Below are positions 32,801-43,093 of a stretch of DNA of 64,000 nt, piece after piece (the first letter of the stretch is position 1; each line of letters starts with the position of its first letter). This DNA comes from Simmondsia chinensis (lineage: Eukaryota; Streptophyta; Magnoliopsida; Caryophyllales; Simmondsiaceae). A program made the position numbers and the translations under genes. The stretch spans positions 36,210,750-36,274,749 of the forward strand of contig JAGTTD010000005.1 of assembly GCA_018398585.1 (NCBI GenBank), in the 5' to 3' direction. The notes under the pieces were generated by a model. That model made no database searches. It saw nothing but the letters and a program-made list of their open reading frames with translations, and had not been told where the DNA came from.

Positions 32801-34488
32801 TGTTTCTTCTTATGTTGCTTTTCTCATCTGGGTCGAATCGAAGTCGAAGGCATTTTCAATGGAAGATTTGGAACATGATATTATCAGGTAAAAAAAATCA
32901 AGGGTTAGTTACTCCGCTAGTCCTTGGCCATTGCTTATTGTGTTAATTTAGTCCTTGAAACTAAAGTTAATTTCTATTTTGGAATTGTGAGAAGGTGTTT
33001 AGAAAGGGTTGGATGTTTACATGGAGTGAATGTGGTGTTAAATTTCAACCATAAATTATTGTTTACTTCAATAGTGTATGGACTACATTGTTACAGTTAC
33101 AAGTACAAGGACTTAACTGACACAATAAGCAAAGTACAATGACTAACTGCATAAGTAACCCAAATATCTATTTGAGAGGCTATAATGTCATTTGCTGTCA
33201 TAGGATTAAGGCTATAGCCACTCGTCTTCATTTCTCATGCCTTATTCTCTGGGAATTTGAGGGCTCAGGGCATGTTTGTGAGTGACAATCGTCGTTACTC
33301 ATCTATGAATTAGCCTAAAGTTTATCGCGTGGTATATTTGTAACGTGGCAATTAATTTGATTTCAATATAATTTATTCAGCCTCCACTTTGGAAGAAGTA
33401 CCAGCAGCAGGTGAAAGAGTGGGAGCAAGCAACGCTGAAGACCAACTCTAGCGGATGTCAGGAGAAGGCGACACCCATTGATAAACCGCCAATGTTTGCG
33501 TTCTGCTTAAAACCACGGGGATTAGATTTACCTAACCGAGGCTCAAAACAGAGATCGCACAGGAAACTTTCTGTTGGTGGGTCAAGTACTGTGTTTTCGG
33601 GGGACCCAGATGGTTTTCAATCTCTTGGTATTACACTCCATCCTATTTTGTTCATTAACCTATTAGGTTCTGTTTGGTGTCGGTTTTTGAGAAACTAAGA
33701 AAATAGTTTTTTTAATTTTTGGTTTTCTATTTTTCTGTTTTCATTCATACTAGGAAAAGCTGAAAACAAGAAACCAAAAACCCGGAAAAAATCATTTGAA
33801 ACATGGATTTTAGTTTCTAAAATACCAAGAATTGCAAATAAAAACTGATACTAAACAGGTGTTTTTAATCGTTGCACTACTGGTGCTTAGCTTACCAATT
33901 CGGTTGTCATTGTTTTTGTTGTTTTGCGTAGGGCGGAAATTAAACGGTGGGTGTGCTTTGAATGATGAGAAGCTATCCTACCATGGCTATGGCTCTTCGG
34001 ATTCTTCTCCTTTGTTTCAGGCGTCGACAAGGGTATTCTCGCCAAGGGATGCTACGGGTGTGGGGTATTTTTCATTGAGTAACGATGGACCCGAAAGAAA
34101 CGACTACCCAAAACTGTACCGAAACAAGTCTAAAAAGATTGGGCCTGTTGTCCCCTCTGATGATCATCAACCGTTTGCTTCATATAGCCCGGGGGTGACG
34201 GGAAAGAGGAACACGAGCTTCAATAAGTGGCCTCGACATATGCATTATCAACCGGAAGGACCCCACAGGCACAACATGGACCAGTTGGATCCTTCCGACC
34301 TCGATGAGTTTAGATTGCGTGATGCATCTAGCGCAGCTCAACATGCCGTTAACATGGCCAAACTTAAGAGAGAGAGAGCTCAACGATTGCTCTACCGAGC
34401 AGACCTGGCAATTCACAAGGCTGCAGTATCTCTAATGACTGCAGAGGCAGTCAAAGCCTGTTACGAAGAGCAAAATAACGGTGTTTAG
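26834..34488 (+). CDS. Enhancer of polycomb-like protein (EPL family), four exons
   Basis: Exons 26834-29107, 31044-32780, 33381-33627 and 33932-34488 join with GT/AG sites and an exact frame (4815 nt, 1604 codons). The first ATG of the frame is used as the start (MMIRIPKRRR). The N-terminal ~280 residues are basic and disordered. DDEENLEANAARMLSSRFDP then precedes a Tudor/SGF29-like block at about residues 289-365 (FWPSDGSWCIGKI, KVKYDDRDEGW-like VKYDDRDEGWI). Residues ~590-850 hold the plant-specific conserved block. An EPL/EPC segment near 1232-1330 has DVDLAMDPTRVLYDMDSDDEQW. The tail carries LKRERAQRLLYRADLAIHKA. Homologues (Arabidopsis At4g32620 and At5g04670) belong to NuA4-type histone acetyltransferase complexes. 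Nuclear location is inferred. The copy appears intact. Confidence 0.95.
29108..31043 (+). other. EPL intron 1 with a MITE
   Basis: 1.9-kb intron. A 'gattctcttattttctctacttgtcctgtgcatct'-type unit is repeated directly at about 29138 and 29172. A MITE lies at 30690-30962. No other gene is seen. Confidence 0.6.
30690..30962. mobile_element. MITE with TTTGGCCAAGCT termini
   Basis: The left terminus GTTTGGCCAAGCTCC is mirrored at the right by AGCTTGGCCAAATAG. The core alternates 'agaaaaagcactttt' and 'agaagtagaagc'. A related element at 45335-46120 is itself interrupted by an LTR. Confidence 0.7.
32903..33163. repeat. Foldback element in EPL intron 2, short copy
   Basis: The left end is 'agggttagttactccgctag'; the right end is 'gactaactgcataagtaacc'. 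Same 'gtcaattta' family with a shortened centre. It lies wholly inside the intron 32781-33380. Confidence 0.65.
33665..33865. mobile_element. MITE, 'ctgtttggt' family, in EPL intron 3
   Basis: The left end is 'ggttctgtttggtgtcggtt'; the right end is 'aactgatactaaacaggtg'. The core is made of 'gttttctatttttctg' and its complement. Further copies lie at 35.6, 36.05, 36.34, 37.6, 41.6 and 55.9 kb. Confidence 0.7.
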
Positions 34489-35020
34489 ATCCTCGCCCCA
34501 TTCATAAGCCTCTTCTGTAGAAATATGCGTAGAAATACGTCATCACCCGAGTCTCAGACGTGTAGAAATACGCGTTTCTGCCATGGTAGATTTGTACCGA
34601 GCAGCGGGTTTTCTTAATGAAACTCTCAGCACTTCTCTCATAGAGGTAACAGGTGCATGAAATTTTTGTCCCCATTGTACAGAAATTTATATTCTATCTT
34701 TCGCTTTGGTTTTTCATTCTTTTCTTTTCGTCTTAACCTTAGTTTTAAGTGTTTGATATTGAAGGAGCAGCTCGCGAAAATAACACAATATGCCAGTGGA
34801 GATTGTTAAAGAAACATGTTATGTATGATCCCAACCGGGCGCTTCGTAGGAAGAGATCGAGTGCGTAGAAAACTGTAAGTAATTATTTCGAAAATTTTAC
34901 CATTTCATGAGAGGGTTAGTAAAATGAATGCCTAGTGCCTACATCTCATTTGGTTTTTTTCGGTTTCGATCTTGCTGCAATTTAAGCCCTCTATTTTGAT
35001 TCGGGTTTGCGTTTTTTGGA
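34489..35020 (+). other. EPL 3' region
   Basis: Probable 3'UTR and flank. 'tagaaatacg' repeats near 34520-34575. Poly(A)-signal-like 'aaaataacacaat' lies near 34776. No further gene. Confidence 0.4.
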
Positions 35021-35051
35021 AAAGTGAGCAACGGAGTTGTATATAGCAACA

Positions 35052-35420
35052 AAGAGAGTTATTTACGCCGCTAGTCCCTGATGTGTTTAAATTGGTCCTT
35101 CGTCTTTTCTTTTGTTTAAATGGTCGCTATTGTTTGAAATTTTGTTTAAGTTAGTCCTCATCTTTACTTTCGTTCAAAATTGTCCCTGGTGGTTTATTTT
35201 AGAACAAACTTGGTCCCCCATTAGGCGATCAAAATTAGGTAAAAATCGAAAGGATGACGGGGCCAATTTTGTTTAAAAAAGACATTGGGACCATTTAAAA
35301 GGGAAAAAAAGATGAGGGACTAATTTATACAAAGTTACAAACATTTGGGACCATTTTGAATAAAAGAAAAAATAAGGGACCAATTTGAACAAACGTAAAA
35401 ATATCGGGGACCAACACGCA
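35052..35420. repeat. Foldback element, 'ggtccc' family, inside tandem unit A
   Basis: The left end is 'gagttatttacgccgctagt'. Units 'ggtccttcgtcttttctttt' run along the left arm and 'gggaccattttgaataaaag' along the right. The right terminus is eroded ('ggggaccaacacgcaac'). Confidence 0.7.
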
Positions 35421-35807
35421 ACAAACAAAAACAAGACTTTGATATGGCCCGATGCCTCGTTTTTAGTTCATTGCCTTTTTAATGAAGCTTGAATATGAAA
35501 ACCGGCTTGAAAGCTTGTCAATGGGTGCCTTTGGGAAAGGAATGATTTTTCGGGAAAAAGTAAGGGCCCGTTTGGTTTGATTTTTAGTTTTCCAGTTTTT
35601 GTGAAACTGAAAACTAGGTTTCAGAAATGATAGTTTAGGTCTTTATTTTTCTGTTTTTGTTTTTTGCCACGTTTGAGCGGAAACAGAAAACTGAAAACTC
35701 AGAAAAATCGATTTCAGTACCGAATTTTTTTACTTCCTAAAAAATCAAAACATGCAAACAAAAAAAACCGTGTTTTGGCCCTCGAATTTGTTTCCGGTTC
35801 GTGTATA

Positions 35808-35894
35808 TATATATATATATGTTTTTTTTTGGAAAGAATGAGCAATGGAGGTGTACATAGCAAGAAAGGAAGGAGAGAGAGAGAGAGAGAGAGA
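35808..35894. repeat. (AT)n and (GA)n microsatellites
   Basis: An AT run near 35806-35820 and a GA run near 35873-35894, both inside tandem unit B. Confidence 0.9.
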
Positions 35895-36599
35895 AACCAG
35901 AAGCAAAGGGATATGTGTTTGCCTTTTTTCTTACCCATTGCCTTGACTTGATGAAGCTTGAGTATGAAAATCGGCTCGAAAGCATGTTATTAATGGCTGC
36001 CCTTGACATTGTGTTTTGAGTTTAGTTTTCGGAAAAACTAAGAGCCTGTTTGGTATGTTCTTTTTCCTTTTCGGTTCTTGGTTCTTGAGAAACTGAAAAT
36101 GGGTTTTGGAAACGATGTTTTTTTAGGTTCTTGGTTTTCTGTTTCACTTTTTGCCATGTTCGAGGGAAAACGGAAAACAGAAAATAGGAAATCGTTTTCA
36201 AAACCTAGTTTTTAGTTTCTAAAGAACCAAAAACTACAATGTAGCCCTTTGATATGTGGTCCTTTGTTTTTTCCTTACCGCTTTGCCTTTACTTGTTAAT
36301 GTAGCGACAATAATTTTTGGTAAAAAAAAATTGAAGCCGGATTGGTATGGTGTTTTCGGTTTTGTGGTTTTTGAGAAACTAAAAACTAATTTCGGAAATA
36401 ATTTTTTTTCAGGTTCTTGGTTTTCTGTTTTTGCTTTTTGCCAAGTTTAAGTGGAAACAGAAAACAAGAAAAAAGGGTCCCAAAACGTAGTTTTAAGTTT
36501 CTCAAGAATCGAAAACAACGGATAGAAAACGGTACCAAACAGGATAACTGCTTGTCAATTATGGTTAGGAAAAGCACTTTTGCAACTAATCTGGCAATA

Positions 36600-36985
36600 G
36601 TAAAAGAATTATCCTATTTTTATTCGTATATTTTAATAGAGAGAGATGAGGGTAAATTTGTCATTCTCAACTGGTAATTGGGTAAAAGGTTAAGAGTAAA
36701 AGAGGAAGGGGACGGGGGAATGTAAGAGATTGTCGAACCCTTATTCGTATATTTTAGTAGAGGTAAGGGGTAAATTGTCACCTTTATTCGATATTTGGGT
36801 AAAAAGTAGAGAACGTTGATAAAAAATGGGGGCAGGGAGCGGGGGTGGGAGAGTGTAAGAGATTATTTTTTTAATTTGAAGCAGGTAAGAGATTATTCTA
36901 CCTTTATATATATATGTATATATAAATAAAGACAGGTAAGAGTAAATTGGTCAATCTTATCTGGTAATTGGGTAAGTTAATGTAA
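36600..36985. repeat. 'gggtaaaagg' MITE fragments
   Basis: Direct repeats of 'ttattcgtatattttaatag' and 'ggtaattgggtaaaaggtta' about 120 bp apart. Related to the array at 25.2-26.1 kb. Confidence 0.5.
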
Positions 36986-37004
36986 GGGGACCCATCAGGG
37001 TCTT

Positions 37005-37190
37005 GCTTTAGTGGCACGAGACAGGTGAAGGGATAAAGTATTGCTTTAAACTAAAAGGTCTGGAGTTCCATTCCCCCTCCTTGATCCTCTCTGTAAAGAA
37101 TCTTTTACTTAATTGGTTCCTGTGGTGTGTGGGGCCGCCACATGAGTTGGAATTTACTGGATAATCAGGTTTCTCGTTAGCAAAAAGTTT
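37005..37190 (+). mobile_element. tRNA-derived SINE candidate
   Basis: A pol III A-box-like 'tagtggcacgag' at about 37010 and a B-box-like 'ggagttccattcc' at about 37063 are spaced as in tRNA-headed SINEs. A non-tRNA body and a short A/T tail follow. No clear target duplication. Confidence 0.5.
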
Positions 37191-37830
37191 TTTTTTTTTT
37201 GTTTTTATTGGGGAGGGGGAAGGTAGGGGATTATCCTACCATTTCTTGTTGATGACTAATGTTGGAGGGCCGAACCTCGAGTTTATTTCATTTCTATTCT
37301 TGAGGATTGTAGAATGTCTAGTATCGCCCTTGATTACACTTTATAGACTCAGATTGGACTGAGAAGATAAAGTAAGTTGTATTTATAAGAATTTAAAACT
37401 GAAATAGACAGAAACTAAATCGAAGTAGTAAAATGAATAGAAAATTGTAGGAAGACATAGAAATGATATTTGACTTCGTTGGTAACTTTTTAATATAATT
37501 TCGAATCGATTTGTAGAGGATTGGGCCGTTCTACTTCCTCTTGGGCTATTGTATTATTCCCGACCCACGGATTTTTATTACATAAGAATTTGAAAATTAT
37601 GTTTTTTTTATTTTTAGTTTCTTCTTTGTTTGTGTGAAAGTTGAAAACAAAAAATAAAAAATAAAAAATTTATTTTTAAGATCTAATTTTTAATTTTTTA
37701 AAAATAAAAAATTACAAACAGAAAATAATTTCAAACAAGCTTTAAGCAAGTTGGGATATATGGATTTTAAAATAGGGCCTCTTAGGCTACTACCTCACCT
37801 TTCTTATATAACATGAAGGAGGAAATTAAC
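37190..37830. other. Repeat debris
   Basis: It contains a degenerate 'tttgtttg' MITE at about 37585-37745. No gene. Confidence 0.4.
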
Positions 37831-38274
37831 TAAGAGAAATTATCACATAAGTATCCTGATATTTTAATATATATAATAGGATACCTTAAGGTTTGATTAT
37901 TTTATCACTTAGGTATTATATATTGGAATTTGATGAATTTTCATAAAAATTTGATCAATTTATACAAAATGCTGATGTAATATGTATAATTCATGCCATA
38001 TTGATGTGTCATTTTTACATTATAGGCAAAAACTCATCAAATTCTAATAAAGATACAAATATATTGACAAATAGTATTTAATTTAAGTAATTTTTAATGA
38101 AAACCGATCTAATTTTGATAAAAGGATACCTGATTCATAAAACTTTAAAAACTTCAGGGTATCTAAAAGATAAATATTTAAAATTCAAAGTATCTTATTA
38201 TATCTATTGAAATGTTAGAATACCTAGATAATAAATGCTCAAAGATACCTAAGTGATAGTTTCTTATTAACTAA
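37831..38274. repeat. Inverted-repeat element, 'gataccta' family
   Basis: The left end 'taagagaaattatcacataa' is mirrored by the right end 'taagtgatagtttcttatta'. The inner arms carry inverted 'aggataccttaagg'-type units. A diverged relative may occupy 38790-39170. Confidence 0.65.
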
Positions 38275-39260
38275 TTAGTTATCGATTTAATTTATTCAAA
38301 TATACCTCTATAAAGTAGATAATATTTATATTCATTTAATATAGTAATCTTAAAGAAACTTAAATCTAGTCTAAATAATAAATAATGATAATTAAAAACT
38401 TAATAAAATTATAATCCTAAACTAATTAGGAGCAAAAGAGATTCCAAATATTTAAATATAATATAAGTTAAATAAATTTTAAATATAAATTTAATATCTA
38501 ATATATATATATTAGAATTTAAATTTAAATATATTAAAGTAATCTTATCCAAATATTCTTACATACCTCTTATTTTAGATTATTCTTGTACTGCATCAGT
38601 TGTTTTTTATGATTTTATCTTAAGTTCGATCCAAATTTGTGGTCAATAATCAGATATAGATATAAAAGATTGATTTAGTTTTTCCGATTCGAATTTGATG
38701 ATTTGATTATTTATCTAACTGTAAATAGGTTATTTTATTTCCGTTCCATTAAAGCTCTATCCAAATACAGGGAATTTATTACTCTGGCCTCCTGAGATTT
38801 TGTTTTTTTATCGTGTATATATATATTGATTTTTTAATATATGTAATAAAATATTATAAAATTTAAAAATTTTATCATTCAGGTACTTTAAGGTTTAAAA
38901 ATTTATCCATCAAGTACCCTTGCCAAAAACTTTGTTAGAATATGGCAAATTTTTGCCGAAAGTATTAATATAGCTCATATATATTATTGTAATCACGTGT
39001 TATATTGACATTTTATGGTGACAATTTGTTTGATTTTAGCAAAACTTCACCCTATTCCAGTATAGGGTACGTGATAAATTTTTGTAAATGTCAAGATATC
39101 TCATTATACACGTATTAAAATTTTAAGATATCTAAGTGATAAATCTCTAAATCTTAGAGTAACTGAGTAATAAATCCACATAAAATCTATGTATAAAGCA
39201 TGTTCCATGTTTATCCTTATATGAATTTTTTTTAAATTATGAACATCAAACAGATATTTC
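38275..39260. other. AT-rich repeat debris
   Basis: 38790-39170 looks like a second, decayed 'gataccta' element ('caggtactttaaggttt' versus 'agatatctaagtgataaat'). Nothing else is recognised. Confidence 0.4.
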
Positions 39261-39261
39261 C

Positions 39262-39690
39262 TTAAGGACATGTCACCCGAAAACAGAGCGAAAAGATCTG
39301 CGAAGGCCTTTGGCAAACAAAAAAAGAGGAATTTGATGAAAAAGGGGAATAGGGTAAAAGATGCTGGTAAGATCCTTGATGCGGAGTGCACATAGGATAT
39401 GGGGAAAAGACTAGAGCTAGGTTTTTGACGGCTATGATCCGCTTATGATGAGTGCTTTACTTCGATAGATTAAGGGTTTGACTGTCCAATATTCCTGTCT
39501 TTTATTTTGTCCTATTTACGAGTTGTCCGTGGTGGTATTTGAGGCACTTAATGTTTGCCCTTTTTGCTTGTATTTTTGTTTATTCTGTTTTCTGCTATTT
39601 TGACCTCCGTTCTTATACGGGTTGATTCAGGACTCCTTTGCTTGAGTTGCTTGTTATATATCGCGACTTTTTCACTAATTATAAAAAAAA
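39262..39690 (+). mobile_element. ORF1-only LINE, 5'-truncated: ORF1 end plus 3'UTR
   Basis: It starts in a basic ORF1 tail (MSPENRAKRSAKAF at 39270). A stop follows at about 39394, then ~290 bp of 3'UTR ending 'gactttttcactaattat' and an A-tail. The start matches the basic motif at 52.0 kb (MSPESSARRSVKP) and, more loosely, MSPRKSTPEK in the 20-kb LINE. No reverse transcriptase lies between ORF1 and the tail. Confidence 0.72.
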
Positions 39691-39854
39691 ATGATTTTAA
39701 TTATTTGTAAAACATTATAATTTATTAAAAAAGGGCGTAATCATAAGGGGGAACTCATTATTTATTTCACAAACAGACAATATTTTAGGAACCAAATTTG
39801 AAAAAGTTTCACATGGCTACAGCTTCTAAAGAAAAGTAATGGTACAAATATTTC

Positions 39855-40228
39855 AAATTAACATACTATAGTTACTTATGTCAAAAGTCTTTATATTTTA
39901 TTTATTATGTCAATTTAATTCATAAATAATTCAAAATATATCAATTTAGTCCTTTGATCAAATTTAAGTTAAGTTAATATCGTAATTTTGAACGAAAAAA
40001 TTATATTAGATGCAAGTAACTTATTATAAATTCATCTGTTTATTCAATTTAACCCAATTCTTGGCTAAATAATTAAAAATTTATTAAAAACTTAGCATAA
40101 AATTTTTTCTAAGGACCAAATTGACGTATTTTGAATTATACAGGGACTAAATTGACACAATTAAAAATATAAGAACTAAATTGATATAATGGACAAAGTA
40201 TAATGACCTTTAGTATAAATAACCGTAC
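39855..40228. repeat. Foldback element, 'gtcaattta' family
   Basis: The left end is 'tagttacttatgtcaaaagt'; the right end is 'gacctttagtataaataacc'. The inverted 'gtcaatttaattc' and 'gaccaaattgacgta' arms and the 'tgcaagtaacttattataaa' centre match other copies. Confidence 0.75.
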
Positions 40229-40402
40229 TATTTATTATAGGGCTATTATGCCAAAGGTCCCTCTAGTTTTTCTTTTTATATAATAAAGGGTAAGAAACAA
40301 ACAAGCAAAATGAATATAAAATTCTGAAAAGGATCACATGTGAATCTATCAACTTTGTCCTACATCTACTCAAACCCATTATTATTAGTTTATAAATTAT
40401 AC

Positions 40403-40711
40403 TGTTAAGAAATCAACTGTCTCAAAAGTTTAAATTAAGGGGCAAAAGTCTAGCAACGGTTTTATTTTGTACTCTTAACATGCTCCATCAAGCGAATGTC
40501 TGCTGGGCTTGATTCATGGATATTGGATAATGTACAGATTCATCTTATACTTTATGTTTAAATTTTTTTTATATTGAAAGCAGGAATTGTTGAGATACGA
40601 ACTCGCAATCTCTTGATCAATAAAGTCTTATAATACCATGTCAATAAACCAAGTTTTTTAAAAGTTTAAACGAATAGATAAATGTTTAGTATTGGTTTTA
40701 TACTTTTAATG
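40403..40711 (-). mobile_element. TRIM, complete but diverged
   Basis: Two LTR-like direct repeats (40403-40477 and about 40637-40711) enclose a ~160-bp middle. On the minus strand TGGTATTATAAGAC, a degraded primer site, follows the 5' LTR. Flanking pentamers TATAC (40398-40402) and TATGC (40712-40716) differ by one base, fitting a 5-bp target duplication. Confidence 0.7.
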
Positions 40712-40873
40712 TATGCAAATATTATATATATATATATATATAAATAACAATTATGACTTTTTACGAGCTAAATAAAAAATTAACAAGTAGAGTATATCAC
40801 TTCATGAGCCTTCACCAATTAACTTAAATTTTTACAAAATTTAGTTTCCTAGAAAAATAATAAAGTGTTTTTA

Positions 40874-41253
40874 AGGGTTATTTACACCAATAGTCACTGT
40901 ATTTTGTCCATCGTGTCAATTTAATTCTTTTATTTTTAATTGTGTCAATTTTGTCCCTCTATAATTGATATTGTGTCAATTTGGTCCCTGAAGTAAAATT
41001 TAAGTTTTTAATGAAATTTCAATGGTTCTGCCATAAGTTGGGTTAAATTGAGTCAAATGGTCGACTTTAGTAAAATTACTTGCATCTAATGTAATTGTGC
41101 CAAAAAATTACGTAATAACTTAACTTGAATTTGAGTGAAAGACTAAATTGACACAATTTGAATTATAGACGGACTAAATTGACACATTTAAAATTATAAG
41201 AACTAAATTGACAGAATAAGAAAAGTACAGAGACCGTTAGTGTAAATAACCTT
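40874..41253. repeat. Foldback element, 'gtcaattta' family, well preserved
   Basis: The left end GGGTTATTTACACCAATAGT is mirrored by the right end CGTTAGTGTAAATAACCTT. Each arm carries three 'gtcaattta.tcc' units. The central 'aattacttgcatctaatgta' is conserved. Confidence 0.82.
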
Positions 41254-42180
41254 ATGTTTAATCAAGAGGGTTAAGTGTTTAAATCCCAATAGCTCTCATC
41301 TTTAATACCAACAATATTATCTAAGCACAAGAGGTATGTCTGTCTAATATTCACGCTTTAAGTCTAATAGACATTCATGTGTGACATGTTACAGCAAAAA
41401 AAAAAAAAAAAAAAACCTATTTGCTGCTTTCACCATCAGTTTAACCTCTTGAAAAGTTGGTTTTGTGACAGTATATCGGTGATGTCATTAAAATATTCAA
41501 GTGGTATAGGAATGTTTTTTGCTCCAATGTTCTTTTCCTACATTATAAAAATATATTTTTAAATTTCTTGAAGACAATAAATTATAACTTTACTAATTAA
41601 TATCACGTTTTATTTTTTTCAAAAAAAGTGGGTTTTGAAATTTTTTTTTTCTCGTTTATAATTTCTTTTTTTTAGTCTTTATTCAAATTAGAGAAAAACT
41701 AAAATTTTAAAAAAACAAAAAAAAATTATTTTTAAAATATAAATTTTAATTTCTAAATGAATAGTTAAGAATTTAAGAAAATGACATCAAACATACATTA
41801 CCCATCGAAATAGTTAAAATATAATTTTATGTATCTAATTTGAGTACAAAAAATAATTTTCATCAAAATAACTTTTTTTTTTCTAACTCAAGAAAATGTG
41901 ACTTCATTTATAAACTTGTATGGGGTTGCTATGTGGTCAAGTTGACTTTAAAGTGCGACATATAAATTGAAACCACTGTAGAAAATATTTTTTGCTTTAC
42001 GAAGGAAAATATTTTTGCTTTTTAGTATGAATAGTTAATTTCCCCTTATCAGAGGAAAATGTTTTCCCCATTTATAGTTGTTATTATAAAATCATACAAA
42101 ATAGTAATAAAATTAAGATAAAAAATATTTTATGTCAAATAAAACGGAGTCTGAATCATAAATTTAATTTTTTATAGGGT
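41254..42180. other. AT-rich spacer with MITE fragments
   Basis: It holds TRIM-like debris ('aaatcccaatagctctcatc') and a degenerate 'tttttt...gaaaaact' MITE at 41610-41800. No gene. Confidence 0.4.
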
Positions 42181-42182
42181 TA

Positions 42183-42787
42183 TGCTAACGGGTATCAATT
42201 GACACCCGTTAACACAATAAAATCATTTGGGATTGGAAAAATAAGGAAAGAAAAATGAGAAAATTAATAAAAAAGAAATTAGTAATTATAGAGTAATTTT
42301 AATAAACCTTTTTATTTAATTAAATATTTAAAGGAGCTGATATTCACTTTTTTAGTTTAACTATATGTTTTAATGATAATAATTTAGAGCATTGTTTTTG
42401 TACAAAACTGCATATCGGATAAATGGAATAAGGAAAATAATCTGATATTACCTGGAGAACAGTGAACTATTAGGTCACATCTTCATCCTTACCTTAATTT
42501 TTCTCATTGTTGAGGTTGTCTATCATATATATTTTTTTCCTCTCAATCATAGTTTTACAGAAGAAAGATATTTAATTTGCTAATCTAAAAGATTATAATT
42601 AAACTAAAGAAAGTATAATCACCATCCTTTATAAAAATATCACTAAAAATTTATTTATTTTTTTGTTATTTCACTAAACGCAGCAAAATCCGCTTTAATT
42701 CCTTAGTTTTCTCATTTTTCTTTCCTTATTTCTCTCCTCCCACTTGATTTTGCTGTATTAACAGGTGCCAATTGATACTCGGTAGCA
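42183..42787. mobile_element. MITE with ~50-bp terminal inverted repeats, abutting the thionin-like promoter
   Basis: The left terminus TGCTAACGGGTATCAATTGA matches the reverse complement of the right terminus, TGCTACCGAGTATCAATTGG. Similarity extends about 50 bp, through 'ttaacacaataaaatca' versus 'ttaatacagcaaaatca'. It ends only 11 bp before the TATA box of the gene at 43094. Superfamily undetermined. Confidence 0.78.
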
Positions 42788-42798
42788 CACTCAAATTA

Positions 42799-42808
42799 CT
42801 ATAAATAA
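42799..42808 (+). promoter_or_regulatory. TATA box of the thionin-like gene
   Basis: CTATAAATAA about 285 bp upstream of the start codon. Transcription would begin near 42830. The leader would then include a run of A (42887-42911) and a tRNA-like segment. Confidence 0.6.
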
Positions 42809-42914
42809 CCCCCTAACACCCACCTCACCTTTTGTGCCCTTTTACTCCCAAAATCTCCCCTGCCTATTTGTCCCATCAAAACCCAACAAAAAAAAAAAAA
42901 AAAAAAAAAAACCC

Positions 42915-43020
42915 ACCGTAAAAGTTAGTCTAGTGGTAAAACTGTTCACCTTTAAGCTGTTTATGTTTCTATTCAGATCCCATCATCCCAGTTTCTTGTT
43001 ATAATCCTTACCGATCTTAA
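42915..43020 (+). mobile_element. tRNA-headed SINE remnant in the thionin-like 5' leader
   Basis: 'ttagtctagtggtaaaac' resembles a pol III A box. 'tattcagatcccatcatccc' resembles a B-box region about 45 bp later. A poly(A) run lies just upstream. Too degraded to be a tRNA gene. Confidence 0.45.
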
Positions 43021-43093
43021 AACAGACGAACCCAGAACAGAAAAAATCCGATTATCATTTTTTTTTAATATTTTTCATTTTTGAAGTGGAAAA

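Larger units (their letters stand above)
35000..36545. repeat. Degenerate tandem array of three units, each ending in a MITE
   Basis: Unit A (about 35000-35770) and unit B (35790-36240) share 'gtgagcaacggagttgtata' versus 'atgagcaatggaggtgtaca'. They also share 'gaagcttgaatatgaaaacc' versus 'gaagcttgagtatgaaaatc', and both end in a 'cctgtttggt' MITE (35567 and 36044). Unit C (36240-36545) retains 'ttccttaccgctttgccttt' and a third MITE. Unit A alone contains a foldback insertion. Confidence 0.65.
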
